Below are positions 17,843 to 26,278 of a stretch of DNA of 28,965 bases, piece by piece. Origin of the DNA: QHXQ01 sp036389375. GTDB taxonomy: Bacteria > Acidobacteriota > Blastocatellia > Pyrinomonadales > Pyrinomonadaceae. The position numbers were made by a program, and so were the translations under genes. The stretch covers positions 1-28,965 of the forward strand of contig DASVQA010000200.1 in the NCBI GenBank assembly GCA_036389375.1, given 5' to 3'. The notes under the pieces are model-generated. The model did no database searches, had not been told where the DNA came from, and was given only the letters and a program-made list of their open reading frames with translations. How positions within the stretch are numbered: position 1 is the stretch's first letter; each line of letters begins with the position of its first letter.

Positions 17843-17923
17843 GAGGTCAGAGCGTAGAGGTTAGAAGTTAGTAGCAGCAGAAAGCTGCTTAACTGACTCC
17901 TGACCTCTGATCTCTAGCCTCTG
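17843..17923. repeat. Hairpin with arms of degenerate 7-nt tandem repeats (tkt to tal-pgi gap)
   Basis: The left arm at 17843-17870 reads GAGGTCA, GAGCGTA, GAGGTTA, GAAGTTA. The right arm at 17894-17921 reads TGACTCC, TGACCTC, TGATCTC, TAGCCTC. The tip pairs AGCAGC (17873-17878) with GCTGCT (17884-17889) over an AGAAA loop. The right arm runs into the last codons and stop of tkt (stop at 17914-17916). The architecture matches the element at 14871-14952, although the unit sequence differs. Confidence 0.7.
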
Positions 17924-19998
17924 TTTCTTTCAATTTCGCGTTTGGCCGTCGCTACCACGTTCTCGACCGTGAAGCCGAACTTCTTGGTCAACTCTTTGAG
18001 CGGGGCGGACGCGCCGAAGGTCTTCATGGCGATGATGGCGTCGTTGCTGTTGACGTAGCGCCGCCAGCCAAACGTGCCCGCCTGTTCGACCGCGACGCGC
18101 GCCTTCACATTGGGCGGTAGCACTTCATCTTTATAAGCCTCGTCCTGATGCTCGAAGATTTCCCACGACGGCAGGCTGACGACGCGCGCCCGGACACCGT
18201 CGGCCACCAGTTTTTCATAAGCCTCGACGCAGAGGCCCACCTCCGTGCCCGTCCCGATCAGGATGACATCGGGTTGGCCGTCACCGTTATTGGCCAGCAC
18301 GTAGCCCCCACGCCGCACGCCTTCGGCGCTCGCGTACTTCGTGCGGTCGAGCGTCGGCATCGGCTGGCGACTGAGCACAAGGACGGCCGGCTCGTGCTTC
18401 AACTTCATAATCACGCGCCAGGCTTCCGCGACCTCGTTGGGGTCGCCGGGGCGCAGCACGATGAGACCGGGAATCGCGCGCATCGAAGCCAGTTGCTCGA
18501 TGGGCTGATGCGTCGGCCCGTCTTCGCCGACGCCGATTGAGTCGTGCGTGAAGATGTGGATGGTCGGAATCTCCATGATCGCGCCGAGCCTGATGCCGGC
18601 GCGGGCGTAATCGGAGAAGATCATGAAGCCTGAGCCGTAGGGCCGAATCTTCGAGAGCGCCAGCCCGTTGAGGATGGCGGTCATCTCGTGCTCGCGTATG
18701 CCGAAGTGGAAGTTACGCCCCAGCCGGTTCTCGGCCGTGAAATCGCCCGCGCCCTCGAAGGTGAGACGCGTCTTGGTCGAAGGCGCGAGGTCGGCCGAGC
18801 CGCCGATGAGCCAAGGGACGTTTTTAGCGACGGCGTTTAAGACTTTGGCGGAAGCATCGCGCCCGGCGAGACCTTTCGCGTCGGGCGGAAAGACGGGAAT
18901 GTCTTTGTCCCAACCGTCGGGCAGTTCGCGTTTCTGCATCTTGACGAGTTGATCGGCCAAGTCGGCGTTCTCTTTCTTATAATCTTCAAGCTTGGCGAAC
19001 CACTCGTCGCGCGCCTGCTTGCCACGTGCGCCGATGCCCTGTTTGAAGTTGTCGTAGACGCCGTCGGGCACGTAAAACTTCTGGTCTTCGGGCCAGCCAT
19101 AGACGCGCTTCGTCAAGCGTATCTCTTCTTCGCCGAGCGGTTCGCCGTGCGCGGCATGCGTGTCCTGCTTGTTGGGCGCGCCCCAAGCGATGTGGCTGTC
19201 TACGATGATGAGCGTGGGGCGTTCCGATTCTTTGCGCGCGACATTGAAGGCGCGTTTCAAGGTTTCGAGGTCGTTTGCGTCGCCGACGCGCGTGACGTTC
19301 CAGCCGTAGCCGACGAAGCGCGTGGCCACGTCTTCCGAAAAGGCCCAAGCGGTGTTGCCTTCAATCGTGATCTTGTTGTTGTCGTAAATCCAGCAGAGGT
19401 TGTCCAGTTTGAGATGCCCGGCCAAGGAGGCGGCCTCGTGCGAGATGCCTTCCATCATGCAGCCGTCGCCGCACAGCGCGTAGGTGTTGTAGTCGAACAA
19501 CTCAAAGCCGGGGCGGTTAAAATATGCCGCCTGCCACTTCGCCGCGATGGCCATGCCGACGCTCGTCGCAATGCCTTGCCCGAGCGGCCCGGTCGTCGTC
19601 TCGATGCCCGATGTCCAACGGTATTCGGGATGACCGGGACAACGACTGTCGAGTTGGCGAAAACTCTTGATGTCGTCCAGCGAGACGGAGGGCTGACCGA
19701 GCACTTCGTACTGCGGATTGACGGACTTGACGCCGGTCAGATGCAGCATCGAGTAGAGGAGCATCGAGGCGTGGCCCATCGAGAGGACGAACCGGTCACG
19801 GTTCGGCCAGATCGGGTCTTCGGGGTCGAAGCGGAGGATTTCGTTCCAGAGCAGGTAGGCGACGGGGGCCATGGCCATCGGCGTGCCGGGGTGGCCCGAG
19901 TTGGCGGCCTGCACGGCGTCCATCGCCAGCGTGCGAATAGTGTTAACGCACAGGGTTTCGAGTTGCGCGGGCGTCGGCATCTGGGCGGTCGCTTCCAT
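17914..19998 (-). CDS. tkt: Transketolase
   Basis: This thiamine-diphosphate enzyme moves two-carbon units between ketose and aldose phosphates in the non-oxidative pathway. The 694-residue protein has AANSGHPGTPM with H36, the ThDP motif GDGCMMEGISHEA starting at 177 and ending in WIYDNNK, the second-domain THDSIGVGEDGPTHQP, and SWEIFEHQ near the C-terminus. All are family standards and the length is typical. AAGGAG lies 11 bases before the ATG. It is the first gene of the eleven-gene minus-strand run. The gene upstream is divergent, so the operon promoter should lie within 20000-20404. A sigma-54-like site is seen at 20101-20115. The last codons are made of heptamer repeat sequence. Confidence 0.96.
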   Translation of the reverse strand: MEATAQMPTPAQLETLCVNTIRTLAMDAVQAANSGHPGTPMAMAPVAYLLWNEILRFDPEDPIWPNRDRFVLSMGHASMLLYSMLHLTGVKSVNPQYEVLGQPSVSLDDIKSFRQLDSRCPGHPEYRWTSGIETTTGPLGQGIATSVGMAIAAKWQAAYFNRPGFELFDYNTYALCGDGCMMEGISHEAASLAGHLKLDNLCWIYDNNKITIEGNTAWAFSEDVATRFVGYGWNVTRVGDANDLETLKRAFNVARKESERPTLIIVDSHIAWGAPNKQDTHAAHGEPLGEEEIRLTKRVYGWPEDQKFYVPDGVYDNFKQGIGARGKQARDEWFAKLEDYKKENADLADQLVKMQKRELPDGWDKDIPVFPPDAKGLAGRDASAKVLNAVAKNVPWLIGGSADLAPSTKTRLTFEGAGDFTAENRLGRNFHFGIREHEMTAILNGLALSKIRPYGSGFMIFSDYARAGIRLGAIMEIPTIHIFTHDSIGVGEDGPTHQPIEQLASMRAIPGLIVLRPGDPNEVAEAWRVIMKLKHEPAVLVLSRQPMPTLDRTKYASAEGVRRGGYVLANNGDGQPDVILIGTGTEVGLCVEAYEKLVADGVRARVVSLPSWEIFEHQDEAYKDEVLPPNVKARVAVEQAGTFGWRRYVNSNDAIIAMKTFGASAPLKELTKKFGFTVENVVATAKREIERNRG

Positions 19999-19999
19999 G

Positions 20000-20404
20000 T
20001 AAGATTCAGCTCCTTAGCTTAAATTTGTTGGCCGACGCTGGCCGCCGGGGTATGTGGGCGGAGTGTGCGGCGCGGGTAGTATTGCAGCGAGCACCAGCCC
20101 GCAACGCAGTTGCCAACGGCAACGCGCGCGCGGGCGGCGCTTCAAGAAGACTTACTTGCAAGCCGGATGTCAGAGAACAAAACCGGGATGGCGGCCCTCA
20201 TGTCTCGTAAGAGATTGGAAACCACCGCAGGCAACACAAGGATGAACCGCAGGACAGCGTTCTGGAGAATGAAAATCCAGATAGAACGAAGCGGCGGGAT
20301 ACTAGCACAGAAGTCGCGGGTCGTCTATAACCGCCTTCTTAAATTCTTCGCCAACAACTGGTCAAGCGCACGATAAAAGCGTAATCTGTGCCGCCAGAAG
20401 CGTC
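20000..20404. other. Divergent intergenic region between tkt and the kinase gene
   Basis: About 400 bases without a convincing gene; short open frames here lack ribosome sites and protein-like composition. It should carry the promoters of the sugar cluster (minus) and the kinase (plus). I see the tkt ribosome site AAGGAG at 20010-20015, a sigma-54-like site at 20101-20115 and a small inverted repeat at 20109-20123 (GTTGCC/GGCAAC). No good sigma-70 promoter was recognised for the kinase gene. Confidence 0.6.
20101..20115 (-). promoter_or_regulatory. Candidate sigma-54 promoter of the sugar-phosphate operon
   Basis: The minus strand reads TGGCAACTGCGTTGC, close to the sigma-54 consensus TGGCAC-N5-TTGC with the invariant GG and GC ten bases apart. 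Transcription would start near 20089, giving a leader of about 90 bases to the tkt ATG at 19998. The match was made by eye and half of it overlaps a small inverted repeat, so it may be chance. Confidence 0.35.
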
Positions 20405-22861
<2,457 letters not shown>

Positions 22862-22878
22862 CGAGACAAACAGCAACA

Positions 22879-22909
22879 AAAAAGGCTGAGCTACCTGCTC
22901 AGCCTTTTT
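22879..22909. terminator. Bidirectional rho-independent terminator
   Basis: A 13-bp perfect stem is formed by 22879-22891 and 22897-22909 (AAAAAGGCTGAGC and its complement) with a 5-base loop. T-runs lie on the 3' side in both directions. It lies between the convergent kinase gene and the secreted-protein gene and should end both transcripts. Confidence 0.9.
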
Positions 22910-22935
22910 CTTGGCTAACGTGCGCCGCCGCTTTT

Positions 22936-23850
22936 TTAGAACTGGCTGCTGTTCGCTGCCGCCTGCGGATTCTGGAAATAGGTGTCGTCCATTCTGATGC
23001 CGTAGGTGACGGTCAGGACGCGCGTCTCTTCGGTCTGCTTGTCATTCTGATAAAGCACCGTGCGATAGGGCACGTTTGTGCCCTGCACGCGGCGATAGTC
23101 GTGGAACGTGCGCCGGAACTTGACGGGCTTGTCCGCGCCGGGCGGCGTCTCTTCGTATTCGAGCGCGAGTACGTTGCCGGAGCGGGCGCTGACGTAGTAG
23201 CGCGTCGTCTGCTTGTCCTTGTCGGTCAGGTCAACGAGCCACATGTCTATGTTCTTCTGCTTGTCTTTGCTGACGAAGGTCACGGTTGAGCCGTTCTCTT
23301 TGTAGCGCAGGAGCGCATCGAGGCCGTGCCGGGTGCGCGACAGAAACTCGGCCGCCGCCTCTTCGCGCGGCGTAAAGGCCGTCCCGTTGATGACGCCCCA
23401 GACCTGCCCCTCGTTGTAGATGAGCGCGAACTCGTTGGCGGGCGTCTTCTGGTCGAGCCGAATCTTGTCCTTCGCCGCCGTCTCGCCATGCACGAACCGC
23501 TGTTCGTAAGTAACCTCTTCGGTGCGCCCGTCGCTGCTGGCGCGCGTCATGCTGCCGCGCTCGACGCCGTTGCGCCGAATCTGCTTCTGCACCTCGCGCG
23601 TGGCGACCGTGACAAGAATGACTAACTCCGCCACCTGCTCGCCGGTCGGCGTGGCGTTGGCTTTGGCGAGGTTGGGCGAACTCTTCTTCTGTTCCTTGGG
23701 AATGTCCTCTTTGTCCACCCGACCGAGCGTTTTGGCGGGCGGCGTCGCCGGCTGGCTCGGCGCGTTGGGGTTGGTCTGCGCCAGACAGGGCGCGAGGGTC
23801 GCCGTCAGCACGAGCACAACGGCGGCGGCCAAGACGCTAAAACGTCGCAT
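22936..23850 (-). CDS. Secreted protein of unknown function, possibly LolA-like fold
   Basis: From the ATG at 23850 the protein has 304 residues. It begins with MRRF, a hydrophobic stretch and a likely signal-peptidase I site at CLA/QT near residue 24, so it should be exported to the periplasm. AAGGAG lies about 12 bases before this ATG, so the 31 extra codons available upstream are unlikely to be used. The mature part starts with a Pro/Asn-rich linker. It then has many short amphipathic strands such as YYVSARSGNVLALEYEE and FHDYRRVQGTNVPYRTVLY. These patterns resemble outer-membrane lipoprotein-sorting (LolA-like) folds, often annotated in Acidobacteriota as hypothetical. No catalytic motif is recognised. 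The resemblance is weak, so the fold is a guess, while export is well supported. Confidence 0.8.
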   Translation of the reverse strand: MRRFSVLAAAVVLVLTATLAPCLAQTNPNAPSQPATPPAKTLGRVDKEDIPKEQKKSSPNLAKANATPTGEQVAELVILVTVATREVQKQIRRNGVERGSMTRASSDGRTEEVTYEQRFVHGETAAKDKIRLDQKTPANEFALIYNEGQVWGVINGTAFTPREEAAAEFLSRTRHGLDALLRYKENGSTVTFVSKDKQKNIDMWLVDLTDKDKQTTRYYVSARSGNVLALEYEETPPGADKPVKFRRTFHDYRRVQGTNVPYRTVLYQNDKQTEETRVLTVTYGIRMDDTYFQNPQAAANSSQF

Positions 23851-23933
23851 CACGAATGGGGTCTCCTTCACAAACTTTCCGGTTGAGCGACCGCCACGAC
23901 GGGGAGGGCGCGTGCTCGATCTTGATGTCGGGA

Positions 23934-23942
23934 ATTGTAGCA
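23934..23942 (-). promoter_or_regulatory. Extended -10 promoter of the secreted-protein gene
   Basis: The minus strand reads TGCTACAAT, an extended -10 (TGn plus TACAAT) with no good -35. Start of transcription would be near 23927, about 77 bases before the ATG. The -35 position is occupied by a palindrome at 23950-23965. Confidence 0.4.
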
Positions 23943-23949
23943 CAGGCGC

Positions 23950-23965
23950 GCTCAGGCCCCTGAGC
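23950..23965. promoter_or_regulatory. Candidate operator palindrome at the -35 position
   Basis: GCTCAGG and CCTGAGC form a perfect 7-bp inverted repeat around a CC centre. It covers the place where the -35 of the secreted-protein promoter would be, so a bound regulator could block or replace sigma contacts there. Confidence 0.3.
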
Positions 23966-24031
23966 CGAACCGCCCCCGCACTTTAACTTTCTATTGATGC
24001 CGGACGGCCCGGCCCGGATGCCCACCGCGCA

Positions 24032-24061
24032 TTGACAACCTGCGCGCAAGGCGGGTAGATT
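24032..24061 (+). promoter_or_regulatory. Predicted sigma-70 promoter of the ATP-grasp gene
   Basis: A perfect TTGACA lies at 24032-24037, then TAGATT at 24056-24061 with an 18-base spacer. Transcription would start near 24068, leaving a leader of about 118 bases. The same stretch also holds GG-N10-GC with TTGCT (24050-24064), a weaker sigma-54-like match. Confidence 0.5.
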
Positions 24062-24087
24062 GCTCCGTTTCTATGAGGACAACAGCA

Positions 24088-24162
24088 AGTGACAGGTGAT
24101 GCCGGGGGCCTTAGGCGAACACGCTTCTTGCGCGTCCGGCCGGTCGCCGGTCAGTTGTCACT
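24088..24162 (+). promoter_or_regulatory. Structured 5' leader of the ATP-grasp gene
   Basis: AGTGACA at 24088-24094 pairs with TGTCACT at 24156-24162 and encloses about 61 bases with further possible pairs, GCCGG (24101-24105) with CCGGC (24136-24140) and ACGC with GCGT around 24121-24135. The fold ends shortly before the AAGGAAG ribosome site. It matches no riboswitch class that I recognise. Confidence 0.35.
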
Positions 24163-24185
24163 GATTTTGAAAGGAAGTTGAAGCA

Positions 24186-25427
24186 GTGAAAAACGTAGGC
24201 ATTTTAGTCGGGCGCGAGCGGACGTTTCCGCAGGCTCTAATAGAACGGATTAACGAGCGGGGCGCGGGCGCGGTCGTCGCCGGTTTCGTCAAACTCGGTG
24301 GCGTGCGGCTCGACGAGGCGCGGCGCTACGACATCATCATTGATCGCATCTCGCACGAAGTGCCCTTCTATCGGGGCGCACTCAAGCGCGCCGCGCTCGA
24401 AGGCACTTACATCATCAATAATCCGTTCTGGTGGTCGGCCGACGACAAGTTCTTCAACTACGCGCTCGCCACCAAGCTCGGCGTCGCCATCCCGCGCACG
24501 GTGCTGCTGCCGCAGAAGGATTACATCGAAGGCATCACGAGCGAATCTTTGCGCAATCTGGAATTTCCGCTCGACTGGCAGGGCGTGATCGATTACGTAG
24601 GACTGCCCGCCATCATCAAGCCGTTCGACGGCGGCGGCTGGAAGAACGTCTCGCGCGTTGATTCGCTCGAAGACCTGTGGCGCGTCTACGACACGACGGG
24701 CACGCTCTGCATGACCTTGCAGGAGTTTATCCAGTTCGACCAGTTCGTGCGTTGCTACTGCATCGGGCAGGAAGAGGTCATGATCATGCCCTACGACCCG
24801 CGCAAGCCTTACCTGTCGGGCGAGCAGTACATCAACGACCCGAATTATCTCTCGACCGACCTCGCGGGGCGCATCGCCGACGACGTGCGCAAACTCTGTC
24901 GCGCGCTCGGCTACGATATAAACACCGTCGAGTTTGCCATCAAGGACGGCATCCCTTACGCCATTGATTTTATGAACCCCGCGCCGGATGCAGAGTTGGC
25001 TTCGGTCGGCGAGTTCTATCACAATTGGGTGACGGACGCCGTCGTCGAACTCGTCTTCAAACGTTTGGCCGAGCCGCAAACCGCGCCGCGCTATCGCTGG
25101 GACGCAATGCTCGACCCGCGCCCCATCGAAGAACCGCGTCAGGCGCTCGCCGCCGTAGCCTCTGCGGCCGAGCAGGCGGCGCGCACGATCATCCCGCAGC
25201 CCATGCGCGAAATTCCGGCCGACATCGCGGCGGGCGCAAGCGACCTCGTCAATAGTGCGGTCGAAGCCGTCGCAGAGCTAATCAGCCCGACCAGCGCTTC
25301 GACTGAGGCGCAAGGTGCGGCGAAGCGGACGCGCGCGGCGACGAACAAAGAACCGAAAGCGGCGACTAAGAAAAGCGCGCCCAAGAACACTGCGCCGCGC
25401 GTTAAGAAGGCGACGCCGGAAGCGTAA
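24186..25427 (+). CDS. ATP-grasp enzyme of unknown substrate with Lys/Ala-rich tail
   Basis: The gene starts with GTG, with AAGGAAG about 8 bases upstream. The first 300 residues form an ATP-grasp fold of the RimK-like kind: IIKPFDGGGWKNV holds the ATP-binding K145, E180 lies in LQEFIQ, and the metal site is IDFMNPAPD (D261, N264). Such enzymes join a carboxylate to an amine or similar nucleophile with ATP. The substrate of this group is not known to me. Conserved strings include ISHEVPFYRGALK and NNPFWWSADDKFFNYALA. From about 310 the sequence turns into an Ala-rich helix. From about 378 it becomes a Lys/Ala/Thr/Pro tail like histone H1 or AlgP tails, with pI far from the domain. It lies 128 bases before an exonuclease gene. 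Confidence 0.88.
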   Translation: MKNVGILVGRERTFPQALIERINERGAGAVVAGFVKLGGVRLDEARRYDIIIDRISHEVPFYRGALKRAALEGTYIINNPFWWSADDKFFNYALATKLGVAIPRTVLLPQKDYIEGITSESLRNLEFPLDWQGVIDYVGLPAIIKPFDGGGWKNVSRVDSLEDLWRVYDTTGTLCMTLQEFIQFDQFVRCYCIGQEEVMIMPYDPRKPYLSGEQYINDPNYLSTDLAGRIADDVRKLCRALGYDINTVEFAIKDGIPYAIDFMNPAPDAELASVGEFYHNWVTDAVVELVFKRLAEPQTAPRYRWDAMLDPRPIEEPRQALAAVASAAEQAARTIIPQPMREIPADIAAGASDLVNSAVEAVAELISPTSASTEAQGAAKRTRAATNKEPKAATKKSAPKNTAPRVKKATPEA

Positions 25428-25466
25428 TAGACAGGTCGTTCGCGCAAACGATCCAGTGCAACAGCG

Positions 25467-25517
25467 CGCAAAGCGCAGCGACGCAAGGAATACTAATCTG
25501 CGTCGCTGCGCTTTGCG
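25467..25517. terminator. Perfect 19-bp inverted repeat after the ATP-grasp gene
   Basis: Arms 25467-25485 and 25499-25517 pair exactly across a 13-base loop. A second, outer pair (GCGCAAAC at 25442-25449 with GTTTGCGC at 25517-25524) overlaps the base of the stem. CCTTTAAT follows. It could be a terminator of the ATP-grasp gene or a processing hairpin before the exonuclease gene. Confidence 0.55.
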
Positions 25518-25555
25518 TTTGCGCCTTTAATCGCTATCGCGCCGGTGACAGCATA

Positions 25556-26113
25556 GTGGAAATCTACGTCAGCACGGATGTCGAGACCGACGGCCCCATT
25601 CCGGGCCCGTACTCGATGCTCAGTTTCGGCTCGGCCGCCTATCTCGCGGACAAGACGCTCATCGGCACGTTCACCGCCAACCTCGAAACCTTGCCCGGCG
25701 CGAGCGCGCATCCCGACACGATGCGCTGGTGGGCGACGCAGCCCGCCGCCTGGGCCGCTTGCCGCGCAGACTTGCAGCCGCCGGAGCGCGCCCTGCCGGC
25801 TTATGCGGCGTGGCTCAAGGCGCTGCCCGGCAGCCCCGTCTTCGTGGCCTATCCGGTCGTCTTCGATTACATGTTCGTCCAGTGGTATCTACACAAATTC
25901 GCGGGCGAGAGTCCCTTCTCTTTCGTCGGACTCGACATTAAATCCTACGCAATGGCGCTCTTGAAGACGGAGTTTAGCGCGGTCGTGAAATCAAACATGC
26001 CCGCGCGCTGGTTCGATGATCTGCCCTACACGCACAAGGCGCTCGACGATGCCATCCAACAGGGCGCGCTGTTCTGCAACATCCTCGCTGAAAATTTAAA
26101 GGCCGGGCGTTAA
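25556..26113 (+). CDS. DnaQ-like 3'-5' exonuclease (DEDDh)
   Basis: The 185-residue protein begins with a GTG. It carries the four acidic positions and the His of DEDDh exonucleases: D8 and E10 in STDVETDG, D104 in VVFDYMFV, and H160 with D165 in THKALDDA. The family removes nucleotides from 3' ends of DNA or RNA with two metal ions. Whether this one works on RNA or DNA is unclear, and it is not the replicative epsilon subunit by context. Insert TMRWWATQPAAW at about 55-66 is also seen in small stand-alone family members. It lies downstream of the ATP-grasp gene and convergent with the hydrolase region. Ribosome site is weak (GGTGAC). Confidence 0.85.
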   Translation: MEIYVSTDVETDGPIPGPYSMLSFGSAAYLADKTLIGTFTANLETLPGASAHPDTMRWWATQPAAWAACRADLQPPERALPAYAAWLKALPGSPVFVAYPVVFDYMFVQWYLHKFAGESPFSFVGLDIKSYAMALLKTEFSAVVKSNMPARWFDDLPYTHKALDDAIQQGALFCNILAENLKAGR

Positions 26114-26128
26114 CTCGCAAAGGCAGCT

Positions 26129-26278
26129 TCAACCCTCGCGCGAAGTGATGGCCGGCTGCGCTTGCACCGCTTGCTCCGGGTTGCCCGGATAGAGCATGTG
26201 ATGATGCCGGCGCAGCAGGCTCCAATGCAGGTTGGGGCTGTCAGCCTTAGCAGGACGTAAGCACACGCGAATCTTCAC
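26129..26278 (-). CDS. Possible 49-residue protein overlapping the hydrolase stop
   Basis: A GTG at 26276-26278 overlaps the TGA stop of the CocE-type gene (sequence GTGA), an arrangement typical of translational coupling. The frame reads 49 codons beginning VKIRVCLRPAKAD and ending ITSREG, then TGA at 26129-26131. It has one Trp, an RRHHHMLYPG stretch and no membrane segment. Third-position GC is about 70%, somewhat lower than in the neighbouring genes. No homology is recognised. It may be a real small protein, a decayed gene end or chance. Confidence 0.3.
   Translation of the reverse strand: MKIRVCLRPAKADSPNLHWSLLRRHHHMLYPGNPEQAVQAQPAITSREG

Larger units (their letters stand above)
23851..24185. 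other. Divergent intergenic region between the secreted-protein and ATP-grasp genes
   Basis: About 335 bases without a gene. On the minus side lie an extended -10 (23934-23942), a palindrome at 23950-23965 and the AAGGAG site for the ATG at 23850. On the plus side lie a sigma-70 promoter at 24032-24061 and a structured leader at 24088-24162. Confidence 0.65.

Noticed and set aside
20205..20250. Stretch resembling part of a CRISPR repeat (GAGATTGGAAAC)
   Set aside because: It occurs once, with no repeat spacing and no cas genes in the window.
24050..24064. Sigma-54-like GG-N10-GC with TTGCT upstream of the ATP-grasp gene
   Set aside because: The overlapping TTGACA-N18-TAGATT is a better promoter, and the -24 part of the sigma-54 match is poor.
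24088..24162. tRNA-like length and 7-bp closing stem
   Set aside because: No T-loop consensus, no anticodon arm in place and no CCA end; kept only as a structured leader.
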